Shown: in pieces, positions 28,458-37,300 of the stretch
Position numbering within the stretch: position 1 is the first letter of the stretch
Layout of the letters: each line of letters starts with the position of its first letter
Translations under genes and position numbers: made by a program
The notes under the pieces: generated by a model
What the model was told of the DNA's origin: nothing
Database searches by the model: none
What the model saw: the letters and a program-made list of their open reading frames with translations, nothing else
NCBI GenBank assembly: GCA_021648025.1
Contig: JAKITO010000006.1
Span: 54,562 to 118,561, forward strand
DNA from: Paracoccaceae bacterium
GTDB lineage: Bacteria > Pseudomonadota > Alphaproteobacteria > Rhodobacterales > Rhodobacteraceae
Length of the DNA stretch: 64,000 nt
Reading direction: 5' to 3'

Positions 28458-29249
28458 TTATTCGGATGCGGGGGGGGGCGACGGTTGCGGCGGCAAGATG
28501 GCGGCGGATTCGCGTTTTTGCCAGCCTTGGGGGACGGTGAAGGCCACCGGATCAACCGCGCCGACAATGATGTTTTCCAACCGGCGCACTTCGCCGCCGG
28601 GCAGTTCTTCGCGCACCACCACGCGCAATTCAGGGTCAAACCACCAGCCGCCGGTTTTTGTCTTGTGGCCGGGTGTTGTGGTCTTGATTGACCAATACTC
28701 GGCGGCGCGCCCGTTCAGCGTTTGCATGGATTTGAACCGCATCACCATGCTTGCGCCATCAGGATAATCCTGACGCAGCGCCTGACGACGGGTCGGGTCC
28801 CACAGGATCGACAGCGGTTTGGTTTGCGGCAGCGACGCCATCAGCCAGCGTTCGACCGAAATGCCGCTGACCGTATCGCTGCCAACCCGTTTGCACAGGG
28901 CAAGGCCGGATTGATCGTCACAGGGCGTGGCGCTGCCGGTGCCGATGGTGTTGGGGACGGCCTGACCGCGCAATTCGAAATAGCTTTGGCTGGTTGGTTC
29001 AAGGATGTACATCACACCTTGTTCCGGCAGGAGGATCTGAACGATCCTTTGACCGTTCTGCTCATACTCCAGGCGCATGTTTTCGCCGGATTTAATGACA
29101 ATGCCGGTGGTTTCCGGCTGGCCGGGTGCCGCGTGGATGGCGGTGGCGGAATAGCTGGTGATGGTGCCTGATTGTTGCGCATCCGAAGGGCCAGATGCAA
29201 CACCCGTCAGGATCAGCGCAAAAAGGATGGCTTTGACATTTGGCAACAT
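28458..29249 (-). CDS. Exported protein of unknown function (DUF4412/LolA-like)
   Basis: This 263-residue protein has a signal peptide ending near residue 24 (GVASGPSDA). The mature part reads like the beta-rich DUF4412/LolA-like fold: ENMRLEYEQNGQRIVQIL, then EQGVMYILEPTSQSYFELRG, and later GWWFDPELRVVVREELPGGE. Such folds often bind hydrophobic or lipid ligands in the periplasm. The tail is Pro-rich. The start ATG 29249 has a GGAGA site; an upstream start in frame would add 22 residues encoded partly by a 12-bp duplication (29269-29292). It is 22 bases from the ParA-like gene. Confidence 0.6.
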   Translation of the reverse strand: MLPNVKAILFALILTGVASGPSDAQQSGTITSYSATAIHAAPGQPETTGIVIKSGENMRLEYEQNGQRIVQILLPEQGVMYILEPTSQSYFELRGQAVPNTIGTGSATPCDDQSGLALCKRVGSDTVSGISVERWLMASLPQTKPLSILWDPTRRQALRQDYPDGASMVMRFKSMQTLNGRAAEYWSIKTTTPGHKTKTGGWWFDPELRVVVREELPGGEVRRLENIIVGAVDPVAFTVPQGWQKRESAAILPPQPSPPPASE

Positions 29250-29358
29250 TTTACGTCTCCCCCGTCTGGCGTCTTTGATGGCGTCTTTGATGGTCTCTGC
29301 CGGATTGTTGCCCACCCCGGCGAACCGGGGCGGGCAGGTGTTTATGACCTAGGCCAGA

Positions 29359-30069
29359 TCAGTTGCTTTCGGTTCCGGCTTCGGCTTCAGCAGTAGGTGC
29401 CTGAACGGCGGCCTCGCCTTCGGCGACTGGTGCTTGTGGTGCGCCAACCGGACCCTGAGGACCCCACTGAGGCTGACCCCATGCCGGGTTCCAGCCGTTA
29501 TGGCCTTGGTAGCCCTGGCCCTGGTAACGACCCTGACCTTGACCCTGACCCTGACCCTGACCTTCGCCCTGACCTTCGGCACTCCCCGAGAAGCCAAAGT
29601 TGAACGAACCGGTGCCGTTGCCACGCTGGTTGTTGGACCCGTTGAACGGACCCCAGTTGTTGTTCCAGCCCTGGTTGTTGCCCCAGCCGTTGTTGCCGCC
29701 AAACGGGTTCCAGCCGTTGTTGCCGCCCCAGCCGTTGTTGTTGCCGCCGAACGGACCCCAGTTGTTGCCGCCCCAACCGTTGTTGCCGCCGCCCCAACCG
29801 TTGTTGTTGCCCCAGCCGTTGTTGTTGCCGCCGAATGGGCCCCAGTTGTTGCCGCCCCAGCCGTTGTTGTTGCCGCCGCCGAATGGCCCCCCGTTATTGC
29901 CGCCCCAACCGTTGTTATAGGCGGGACCGTTATAGGCGGGACCGTTGTTATAGGCAGGACCGGGACCATATGGCCCAGGTGCCGGGCCCCAGCCTTCGGC
30001 GCTTGCCGCGATTGCCATTACACTGCTCAGGCCGGCGGCCAGGGCTACGGAAAAAATTGTCTTACGCAT
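29359..30069 (-). CDS. Exported Gly/Asn/Trp-rich low-complexity protein, sulfur-globule-protein-like
   Basis: This 236-residue protein has a signal peptide (cleavage near residue 24). The mature protein is built of degenerate repeats such as [15 protein letters not shown] and [13 protein letters not shown] up to about residue 145. A Gly/Gln block ([19 protein letters not shown]) follows, then a Pro/Glu tail. Composition and repeat style resemble the structural sulfur globule proteins (SgpA/B/C) that coat periplasmic sulfur globules in purple sulfur bacteria; true homology cannot be shown by eye. It lies in the RND cluster next to two other exported low-complexity proteins. A structural coat, matrix or surface fibre role is inferred. 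Confidence 0.65.
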   Translation of the reverse strand: MRKTIFSVALAAGLSSVMAIAASAEGWGPAPGPYGPGPAYNNGPAYNGPAYNNGWGGNNGGPFGGGNNNGWGGNNWGPFGGNNNGWGNNNGWGGGNNGWGGNNWGPFGGNNNGWGGNNGWNPFGGNNGWGNNQGWNNNWGPFNGSNNQRGNGTGSFNFGFSGSAEGQGEGQGQGQGQGQGRYQGQGYQGHNGWNPAWGQPQWGPQGPVGAPQAPVAEGEAAVQAPTAEAEAGTESN

Positions 30070-30184
30070 TTTGTAGTCTCCAAAGTTATGTCCCGATTAA
30101 GTTTGGAACCTGGCATTGGGACGATTGCCGGTATCCATCAGATACGCACCTTTGGTGGCACGCTTTTTGTATCGTTGGTTAGGC

Positions 30185-30763
30185 TCAGAAGAGCCCGAAT
30201 GGGGACGTATTGAACCCCGGTACTCCTCTGTTGGTGATATTGCCGGGGATTGGGAAACTGTTCCCAAATCCACCGGGAATGCTTGGAATTGATGGCGCGG
30301 CGAACTGGCCGAACGGACCGTTGCGGCCATATCCCTGGCCGTAGCCCTGTGGGCCAAAGCCTTGGTTGAAACCTTGCGGGCTGTAAGGCGCATACCCTTG
30401 CCAATTGCGGCCACCGCCCGGCCCTTGCGACCATGCAGGCGCATAGCCCTGTGAATGCCCTTGCAATTGTTGCGCAGAAAGGGATTTCGGCGCAAATCTG
30501 GGTGGTCCCTGGCTGGCGTCTCTTTGGGGTGCGGCCTCGGACGAGGGGGCGTATTGCGCCGGGGCGGTGGCCAATTGCTGTTCAAGCCCGGCAGGGGCAA
30601 AGCGGCTGGGAGGCGCCACCGGTTGGGCAAGGGGGGCTGCCTGTGCGGTCTGTGGCGTGACTGGATAAGGGTTCCATGGGTTGGCGTCGGCCTGGCCTGT
30701 GGACGCAACCGAACCAAGCGCAATCAGCGTGGCAATTGCCGTATTTGTTGCTGTTTTGAGCAT
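30185..30763 (-). CDS. Exported Pro/Gln/Gly-rich low-complexity protein
   Basis: This 192-residue protein has a signal peptide (ATLIALGSVASTGQADA). The mature chain is rich in Pro, Gln, Ala, Gly and Tyr, with QGYAPAWSQGPGGG, QGFNQGFGPQGYGQGYGRN and a Pro/Phe/Gly tail. I see no catalytic domain. It resembles the Gly/Asn-rich neighbour in style but not in repeat sequence. ATG 30763 has AAAGG 8 bases upstream; ATG 30784 would lengthen the basic signal-peptide head by 7 residues. It is probably a structural envelope or secreted protein. Confidence 0.6.
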   Translation of the reverse strand: MLKTATNTAIATLIALGSVASTGQADANPWNPYPVTPQTAQAAPLAQPVAPPSRFAPAGLEQQLATAPAQYAPSSEAAPQRDASQGPPRFAPKSLSAQQLQGHSQGYAPAWSQGPGGGRNWQGYAPYSPQGFNQGFGPQGYGQGYGRNGPFGQFAAPSIPSIPGGFGNSFPIPGNITNRGVPGFNTSPFGLF

Positions 30764-30803
30764 AGCTTTACCTTTGCGTTTCATCAATTCGGGCCGTTTC
30801 AGG

Positions 30804-31262
30804 CTAAGTTATTTGGTGTTTGGTGTTGGGTCGGTATTGTTGTCGTACGCCGTATTGCGGCGGCGTACCGTATGGAGTGTTGGGCCAGAAATCCTGATTC
30901 CGAAACTGTTTGCGATTGCCGGGGGTTATTTGGCGCGGTCGGCGCTTTGGGACGGCCTGAAATCTTGGAACAAACGGGCCGCGCAAAAGCGGCAGGAACC
31001 CGTCGTTTTGCCGGAATTTTTCTGGCCGTGGGGGGTTATATTGAAATCCCCTTGGCGGCGGGCGGTTATTTCGGTACGCTCGAGGCCCCGGGCGTTTTTG
31101 TGGCTGCCGTATGATGGGCGTTCTTGGCGACCAGACCCAGCCGATGATATATCGCTGCTGAGCCGGTGCCACCTCTTGTGCGGTTTGCGCATCCGGGCGG
31201 GCGGACCAGCTGATAAGCGCACCAAAGCCAATCAAGACAGAGACAGTCAGTGATTTAAGCAT
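30804..31262 (-). CDS. Exported small Pro/Arg-rich basic protein
   Basis: This 152-residue protein has a signal peptide (SLTVSVLIGFGALISWSARPDA). The mature chain is very basic and Pro/Arg/Asn/Gln/Tyr-rich (PRAYRNNRPPPRGFQYNPPR). A strong GGAGGG site precedes ATG 31262, and the gene overlaps the end of the RND pump gene by 8 bases, so it is translationally coupled to the pump. No known domain is visible. Coupling suggests the pump and this protein are needed together. Confidence 0.6.
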   Translation of the reverse strand: MLKSLTVSVLIGFGALISWSARPDAQTAQEVAPAQQRYIIGWVWSPRTPIIRQPQKRPGPRAYRNNRPPPRGFQYNPPRPEKFRQNDGFLPLLRGPFVPRFQAVPKRRPRQITPGNRKQFRNQDFWPNTPYGTPPQYGVRQQYRPNTKHQIT

Positions 31263-34200
31263 CTGATCTCCCTCCATCTTTGGTGCCTTTAAGGCGAATG
31301 CCCCGACGTCCACCAGGTTTGGCTTTGCGGGTTGTCTTTGGCGCTGTCGCTGCTGTCGCTGCTTTGGGGGCCTTGGGTTTGACGGTCTTCGGCTTGGACG
31401 TTTTGACCGCTTTCGGCTCAGCTTTCTTGATGATCTTTGGCTTGGGCGTGACCATCGGTGCGGGTTTAGTCCCGGTCTTGGGGGTGGTGTTTGATTTACG
31501 TCTGGCAATCAGGCCTGTGATCAGCGTTACCAACCCGGTCACAAGCCGCCAAAGGCTGGTGACGACCAAGGTAAGAACACCGAAAGCCCCCGAGAACAGG
31601 CCGCCAATGAACGTGGCTGCTGCGCCTTCGGTGCGTTCTGCACTGGCCTTTGGCATGTCATTTGCAACTGAACCAGCCTTGGCGTCATATTCACCCTCAG
31701 GCAGGTCCATGCCACTGGTCAAAGCCTCGCCATACTTCACACAACCGAGCGGGATAACCACCAGTGTCAGCAGGGTCGACACCAATCCGCCCATCATCAG
31801 CGAGATTGCCATGCCCTGAAAGATCGGATCGGCCAGGATCACCGACGACCCGGCAATCAATGCCAGCGCGGTGATGATGATCGGGCGGGTCCGGGTGCAG
31901 ACTGCGTGCAGCACCGCATCGGGTACATTCATGCCGGCCCGCACTGATTGCTGCGAAAAGTCCACCAGCAGGATCGAGTTGCGAACAATTATTCCGGCCA
32001 AAGCGATGAAACCGATCATCGACGTGGCACTAAAGGGGGCGTTGAACAACCAGTGACCCGGCACGATGCCAATCAAAGTCAACGGGATCGGGGCCATGAT
32101 GATGGCCGGCAGGCGAAAGTTCCCGAACTCCCATACCACCAGGATATAGATCAGGATCAGCGCCACACCAAACGCCGCCCCCATGTCACGGAAGGTGACA
32201 TAGGTCACGGTCCATTCACCAGTCCATTCCAACGCCGATTGCAGATCGGTGGCGGGCGGCCCGAGCAGGTTGGTGTCGACCCGCACGCCGTCCGGCGCGA
32301 TGTAGTCGTCCAGCAGGTCTTCGATTTCAAGGATGCCATAAATCGGCGCGCCCAGACGGCCGGTGACTTCGCCGGTCACGTATTCAACCGCGCGCAGGTT
32401 TTTGTGATAAACCGGTTCGTCCTTGAGGACCGGCGCGAAGTGACCAAGCGAAGACAGCGGCACCAGCGTGCCATTGGCGGACAGCACCGGCAACTGGCTC
32501 AGGCGGCCAAACTGGCCCCGCAAGGCAAGCGGCATTTGCAGATAGATGAATTTCGGCTCCAGCATCCGGGCGTCTTTGACATCGCCCAGCGTGTAGCCAC
32601 CCAGCGCCATTTCCAGCTGCCGGTTGATATCTTCTACCGAAACCCCAAGGCGCGAGGCCTTTTCGCGGTCGACCACAAAGCTCCAGCCGTGATGCGGCGT
32701 TTGCAGATAGTTGTCGGCATCGACAATGATTTCAGATTGGTCAAACAGTGCCGTCAGGTCGCGGGCAACCTGGCGCCGGGTTTTGGCGTCGGGGCCGTAT
32801 ATTTCCGCGACCATGGTCTGCAAAACCGGTGGCCCGGGCGGCATTTCCACCACCTCGATCTTGGCGCCCAGAGCATCGGCCAAAGGCTTTAGCGCGGTGC
32901 GCGCCGCTACGGCCAGTTGGTAAGACGAGGCTTCGCGGCTGCTTTTGTGGGTCAACTGGACCTGAATATCACCGGTCCAGGGCTGATCACGCAGGTAGGT
33001 ATGGCGCACCAAGCCGTTGAAATTGAAGGGGCTTGCGGTGCCGACATAGGTTTGCAGCGCCGTTACCTGGGGGATTTTGTTCAACTCGTCGGCCAGTTGC
33101 GACACCACATTGGCCGTCACCGGAAGCGAGGTGCCTTCAGGCATGTTCACCACCACGTTGAACTCGGGTTTGTTGTCCTTGGGCAGCATCTTGACGGTGA
33201 CGCTTTGGGTATAGAACAACGACAGGCTGAGGAAAAACACCAGCCACATGCCCAGGCGAAAGATACGCGCCTTGGCCGGGCTGTCCAGCAGCGGCTTGAG
33301 CAGGCGGTTGTAGAAGCCTCTCAGCCATTCGTCCTGGCGGTGTTCGCTGTCCTGCATCCTGGCCAGGTTTTTCATCGATGGGCGGATACGCTGGGCCAGC
33401 CAGGGCGTGAAGATGAACGCGGCAAACAGTGACAGCACCATGGCAACCGAGCCAAGCGCCGGGATCGGCTGCATGTATGGTCCCATCATGCCGGTGACAA
33501 AGCCCATCGGCAGCAGGGCGGCGATCACCGTCAGAGTGGCAAGGATGGTCGGATTGCCGACCTCGCGCACTGCATCGACATTGACCTCGGGTGACACATT
33601 GTCGGCCATCAGCCAGCGGCGATAGATGTTTTCCACCACGACGATGGCGTCGTCCACCAGAATGCCGATGGAAAAAATCAGCGCGAACAGGCTGACCCGG
33701 TCAATGGTATAGCCCAGCAGCCAGGCGGTGAACACCGTCAGCAGGATGACGATCGGGATCACCACCAGCACCACAACCGCAGCACGCAGCCCCAGGGCCA
33801 GCCAGATCAGCAATGTCACCGCCGCCGTCACGATGAACAGCTTGGTCATCAGTTCGTTGACTTTTTCGTTGGCGGTTTCGCCGTAATCGCGGGTCACTTC
33901 GATATGCACGTTGTCGGGGATCAGCGTGCCTTTCAGTCGCTCGACCTGGGCCAGCACATCACGTGTTACCTGAACGCCGTTAGAGCCGTTTTTCTTGGCG
34001 ATGGCGATGGTGACGGCCGGTGCGCCGACGGGTGCGCCGACGGGTGCGCGAGTGGCGTTGGCCTGGGTCTCTATCTGGTCATAAGCCGGGCCGGTATAAT
34101 AGTTAACGATATCAGAGGCATCATCGGTGCCTTCGCTGACCAAAGCCACATCGCGGATATATATCGGCTGGCCTTCGCGGGTGCCGATCATCAGGTTTTC

Positions 34201-34986
34201 GATGTCTTGCGCGGTGCGCAGGAAGGCGCCGGTCTGCAAGGTAAAGGTGGTCTGCCCGGTTTCGATATTGCCAACCGAACGCTGGGAATTGGCGGCGCGG
34301 ATGGTCTGTGCCAACTGGTCCAGGCCAATGTCAAACCCGGCCAGACGTTCGGGGAACAGTTCGACCCGGATCGCATCGGTCCGCCCGCCAACGATAAAGC
34401 TTTGGGCGGTGCCGTCGATCTGTTTCAGGCTTTGCAACATGTCCAGCCCAAGGCTGCGCAGGATCGATTCATCAACCGCGTGCGACCAGAGCGTCAGCGT
34501 CACCACCGGCACATCATCAATGCCCTTGGGGCGGATCAGCGGCTGCGAGACACCAGGCGGGATACGATCAAGGTTTGACTGGATCTTGTCGTTCAGTTTC
34601 ACCAGCGAAGGGCCAAGTTCTTCGCCCACATCGAACTGAACCGTCACCATGGCGCCATCGCGAAAAGACGCGGAATAGACGTGATCGACGCCGGGGATTT
34701 CCGACATCAGCTTTTCCAGCGGATTGGTTGCCACGGCGGCCACCTGTTCAGCGGATGAGCCGTGATAGGAAAAGAATATATCGACCATCGGCACCGAGAT
34801 TTGCGGGTCTTCCTGACGCGGTGTCAGGATTAACCCCATGATGCCAAGGGCCAGGCACGCAACCAGCAACAGCGGGGTCAGGGGGGAGCCGATAAAGCCT
34901 TTGGCCAGCTTTCCTGCCAGGCCGAGATCATTGCCGGAAGTGTCGGAACCATCTGTATTCGCAGGGATGTTTTGCTCACTGGCCAT
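31255..34986 (-). CDS. RND-family efflux permease with unusual basic C-terminal tail
   Basis: This 1243-residue inner-membrane pump is of the AcrB/HAE1 type. It has the TM1 start (GSPLTPLLLVACLALGIMGL), the RND-repeat porter domains and the proton-relay segment ILVDDAIVVVENIYRR in TM4. Family members have about 1030-1060 residues. Here the barrel is followed by a further hydrophobic stretch (GVLTLVVTSLWRLVTGLVTL). A Lys/Pro/Ala-rich tail of about 85 residues comes next (KPKIIKKAEPKAVKTSKPK), reminiscent of histone H1-like sequence. AAGGAGG lies 5 bases before ATG 34986. No outer-membrane TolC partner is encoded nearby. The substrate is unknown. Confidence 0.88.
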   Translation of the reverse strand: MASEQNIPANTDGSDTSGNDLGLAGKLAKGFIGSPLTPLLLVACLALGIMGLILTPRQEDPQISVPMVDIFFSYHGSSAEQVAAVATNPLEKLMSEIPGVDHVYSASFRDGAMVTVQFDVGEELGPSLVKLNDKIQSNLDRIPPGVSQPLIRPKGIDDVPVVTLTLWSHAVDESILRSLGLDMLQSLKQIDGTAQSFIVGGRTDAIRVELFPERLAGFDIGLDQLAQTIRAANSQRSVGNIETGQTTFTLQTGAFLRTAQDIENLMIGTREGQPIYIRDVALVSEGTDDASDIVNYYTGPAYDQIETQANATRAPVGAPVGAPAVTIAIAKKNGSNGVQVTRDVLAQVERLKGTLIPDNVHIEVTRDYGETANEKVNELMTKLFIVTAAVTLLIWLALGLRAAVVVLVVIPIVILLTVFTAWLLGYTIDRVSLFALIFSIGILVDDAIVVVENIYRRWLMADNVSPEVNVDAVREVGNPTILATLTVIAALLPMGFVTGMMGPYMQPIPALGSVAMVLSLFAAFIFTPWLAQRIRPSMKNLARMQDSEHRQDEWLRGFYNRLLKPLLDSPAKARIFRLGMWLVFFLSLSLFYTQSVTVKMLPKDNKPEFNVVVNMPEGTSLPVTANVVSQLADELNKIPQVTALQTYVGTASPFNFNGLVRHTYLRDQPWTGDIQVQLTHKSSREASSYQLAVAARTALKPLADALGAKIEVVEMPPGPPVLQTMVAEIYGPDAKTRRQVARDLTALFDQSEIIVDADNYLQTPHHGWSFVVDREKASRLGVSVEDINRQLEMALGGYTLGDVKDARMLEPKFIYLQMPLALRGQFGRLSQLPVLSANGTLVPLSSLGHFAPVLKDEPVYHKNLRAVEYVTGEVTGRLGAPIYGILEIEDLLDDYIAPDGVRVDTNLLGPPATDLQSALEWTGEWTVTYVTFRDMGAAFGVALILIYILVVWEFGNFRLPAIIMAPIPLTLIGIVPGHWLFNAPFSATSMIGFIALAGIIVRNSILLVDFSQQSVRAGMNVPDAVLHAVCTRTRPIIITALALIAGSSVILADPIFQGMAISLMMGGLVSTLLTLVVIPLGCVKYGEALTSGMDLPEGEYDAKAGSVANDMPKASAERTEGAAATFIGGLFSGAFGVLTLVVTSLWRLVTGLVTLITGLIARRKSNTTPKTGTKPAPMVTPKPKIIKKAEPKAVKTSKPKTVKPKAPKAATAATAPKTTRKAKPGGRRGIRLKGTKDGGRSDA

Positions 34987-35068
34987 GATGTCCTCCTTTC
35001 CGGTTGGTGCCCGTTTGGGCAAAGGTTATCTGTGCGGTGCCGATTGCACCCTTCGTACTATCGTCGTC

Positions 35069-36226
35069 CTATTTGCCTGATATTAATGTCGCGGGTGGGT
35101 TCAGAATAACCTCTTCTCCGCCTGAAAGGCCCGACACGACTGACACAAGGCCATCTGCTGTCGGATACCCCACGCGCACGATGCGCAAGGATGGTTTGCC
35201 GTTTTCGATTACAAACACCGATGGCAGGCTGCCGCGCCAGATCAGGGCCTCGGCGGGAACTGAATGTTCGGTGCGTGCGGGCATGGAATTGTCGGGTACG
35301 GTGACTTCGGCGTACATGCCGGGGCCGCCGGGGGTGTCGAACGGCAGGTCGAATTTAACCCGCACGGTGTGGCGTTTGGGGTCGGCCACGGGAAATATCT
35401 GCGCCACTTTGGCGTCAACAATCACCCCGCCCACATCCAGACGCGCAGTGACGATCATGTCGATGCTAAGGCCGGCCGCCAGACGCACAGGCACTTCGGC
35501 GTCGATCCGCAGATAGTCGGTAAAGGCGAATTTTATCAAAGGCATGCCCGGTTGAACCGTGTCACCAACTTCGACCATCTTGCTGACCACAACGCCATCG
35601 AACGGGGCAATCGACTGCGAATCCCGCAGGCGTGCATCCAACCCGTCCAGATTGGCCTGCGCCTGCATCATCGCACTTTGCGCCTGATTGATGCCAACGC
35701 CGCGCGCGTAAAGATCGGCCTGACGTTCCAATGCGGTGTTGGACTGACCCATGCCGCTGGAAAAACTGCGGGTGAAAAACTGATCAAAGGTGGCAGGGAT
35801 GCCCATGCCCGGAAAGCCGGAAATCGAATTGACCCGTGGCGCGTATAATTCCCGTGAATACTGCATTTGCGAATTTCTAAGGGCCGCGTCTGCCTGGGAA
35901 ATCTGTGCCGCCGCGGCGCGGCGTCTGGCCTGAATATCGTCGTCGTTGATGCGCACCAATACCTGGCCAGCTTTGGCGCGAAAGCCTTCGATGCCGCCAA
36001 GAAACGTCACCCGCCCCGGAACCTGCGCTGTCAGGGTCACCTCTTTGAAGGGAATGACCGTGCCGCCGATTGTTGCTTGTGATCCGGTTGTGGCGCTGCT
36101 GACCCGCGCGGTTTGCCAGTTGGTGTCGGTCTGCTGGGCGGTGGCCATATTCGCCGGGGCAAGGGTCGAAAACCCGGCCAGTACCAAAGCCAATACAGAA
36201 GATGACATCTGAACCTTGATAAACAT
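35069..36226 (-). CDS. RND periplasmic adaptor (membrane fusion protein)
   Basis: This 385-residue HlyD/AcrA-type adaptor has a signal peptide (VLALVLAGFSTLAPANMATA). The lipoyl halves are at GGTVIPFKEVTLTAQVPGRV and APFDGVVVSKMVEVGDTV, a coiled-coil hairpin lies between them, and a beta-barrel domain follows (DYLRIDAEVPVRLAAGL). There is no lipobox cysteine. A GGGAGGG site precedes ATG 36226. It is 82 bases ahead of the pump gene and is the first gene after the promoter at 36304-36342. Confidence 0.88.
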   Translation of the reverse strand: MFIKVQMSSSVLALVLAGFSTLAPANMATAQQTDTNWQTARVSSATTGSQATIGGTVIPFKEVTLTAQVPGRVTFLGGIEGFRAKAGQVLVRINDDDIQARRRAAAAQISQADAALRNSQMQYSRELYAPRVNSISGFPGMGIPATFDQFFTRSFSSGMGQSNTALERQADLYARGVGINQAQSAMMQAQANLDGLDARLRDSQSIAPFDGVVVSKMVEVGDTVQPGMPLIKFAFTDYLRIDAEVPVRLAAGLSIDMIVTARLDVGGVIVDAKVAQIFPVADPKRHTVRVKFDLPFDTPGGPGMYAEVTVPDNSMPARTEHSVPAEALIWRGSLPSVFVIENGKPSLRIVRVGYPTADGLVSVVSGLSGGEEVILNPPATLISGK

Positions 36227-36712
36227 ATTTCCCTCCCCTGACGTCGTATTCCGATCGTGGTTCCGGTCGGTGTTAGCCCCGCCTGAAATCTGTAGTTGCA
36301 GCAGCTATACACGAAAACAAATTAATATTCAAATTCTAGAATGCGTGTGCCTCGATTTTACCCATTTTTGTCGCACCGGTGGTTGTTCGATCAGGTCCGG
36401 GTTTCAACCTTTCCGGTTGTATTGCAATGGATTAGATACCATTTTTTTGGTTCTTAAAATCCGCAACTCCAACGAAAGTATTTCAATAAGGCAATAGGGT
36501 AACCCCAAAAAAGCAGCAAATCCGCAAAGGCCCCACATCAACCATCGTGGTACAATCTAAGGTGATTCGTATTCGACCAGCCTGTGACTTTGCTCTATCT
36601 GGAAGAAAAGGCGTGAAAGGCGATCTGAAACCAACGGCCTCTCGTTCTGTGATCATATCCAAAGCCGCAGGCCATCCTATGTTCAGGTCACAATCGGCCT
36701 GGGTTGCAACGC
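36227..36712. other. 486-base intergenic region upstream of the RND operon
   Basis: The region is AT-rich compared with the rest of the window and holds no gene that I can support. The part near the adaptor gene has a minus-strand promoter with an overlapping dyad (36304-36342). The remainder (about 36350-36712) shows nothing I recognise and could hold a terminator for the DUF302 gene or a small RNA. Confidence 0.6.
36304..36342 (-). promoter_or_regulatory. RND operon promoter with ATTC-N8-GAAT operator
   Basis: On the minus strand a -35 box TTGAAT (36332-36327) and a -10 box TATAGC (36309-36304) are separated by exactly 17 bases. A perfect ATTC-N8-GAAT dyad (36327-36342), with the inner palindrome ATTCTAGAAT (36333-36342), overlaps the -35 box. 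ATTC-N8-GAAT is, as I recall, the site described for the sulfide-responsive ArsR-family repressor SqrR of Rhodobacter capsulatus. A bound repressor would block the promoter about 80 bases upstream of the adaptor start codon. No such regulator gene is in the window. Confidence 0.55.
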
Positions 36713-37300
36713 CTAGAAATCACCTTGCGAGGCGCGCGCCAGAATATCCTGGATGATCGACTTGACCTCTAACGCTTCTTTCAAAAGTTCGGGCGGCAGG
36801 GTTTCCCCGCCGTGGATCATCATGTCCATATCCAGCGTGTAAATCCAAAGGTTGCCCTCGGCGTCTTCGACCAATGACACCCGGCACGGCAGATATGCGG
36901 CATAGGCCAGATCATGTTCGATCATCTTGGCCGCCGTCAGCGGGTTACAATAAAGATAGATGTTCAGCTTGCGCCAGGGCGCGCCGTTCATTGCCGCCAC
37001 CTGATCGCCCAGGGGCAATTCACCGACGCCGCGAATGTTCAGATCAACGGCTACTGCCTTGATGCTTTCGTCCACCTCTTCAAAACTGAGGCCCTCGGCA
37101 ACCTTGACCTTCCAGACGGTGGCCGCAGCCGCGTTGCCTGACTCGATCAATCGGTCAAACATGCCTTTGTAGGTGTCAAACGCCTGTTCATCGAACCCGT
37201 CGAACGCCACCTTGTACTTGTAAAGCGTCGGGCCTTTCCAGACCATCATGCCAACTGCCAGCACGCCAATAAGCGCAAAAATACCTGTAATAAACTTCAT
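36713..37300 (-). CDS. DUF302 protein with N-terminal membrane anchor
   Basis: This 195-residue protein has an N-terminal hydrophobic segment (ITGIFALIGVLAVGMMVW) and a DUF302-type domain in the second half. Typical residues are NIYLYCNPLTAAKMIEHDLA and AYLPCRVSLVEDAEGNLWIY, with two conserved-looking cysteines. DUF302 proteins are often found near sulfur oxidation and RND genes; their role is unknown. GGGAGGA lies just before ATG 37300. It has the same direction as the RND operon but is separated by 486 bases, so it may have its own promoter. Confidence 0.7.
   Translation of the reverse strand: MKFITGIFALIGVLAVGMMVWKGPTLYKYKVAFDGFDEQAFDTYKGMFDRLIESGNAAAATVWKVKVAEGLSFEEVDESIKAVAVDLNIRGVGELPLGDQVAAMNGAPWRKLNIYLYCNPLTAAKMIEHDLAYAAYLPCRVSLVEDAEGNLWIYTLDMDMMIHGGETLPPELLKEALEVKSIIQDILARASQGDF

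Noticed and set aside
29640..29960. Regularly recurring CCGTTGTTGCCGCC-type repeats resembling a CRISPR array
   Set aside because: Repeat and spacer lengths are irregular and multiples of codons, and the DNA encodes the GWGGNN repeats of an exported protein. No cas genes are present.
29434..30213. Plus-strand frame rich in Val, Ala and Pro, opposite the Gly/Asn-rich gene
   Set aside because: Its repeats follow from the complementary repeat DNA. The minus-strand frame has a proper signal peptide and fits the operon direction.
36547..36756. Small plus-strand open frame of 69 codons upstream of the DUF302 gene end
   Set aside because: It overlaps the 3' end of the DUF302 gene, has no ribosome site and no recognisable features.
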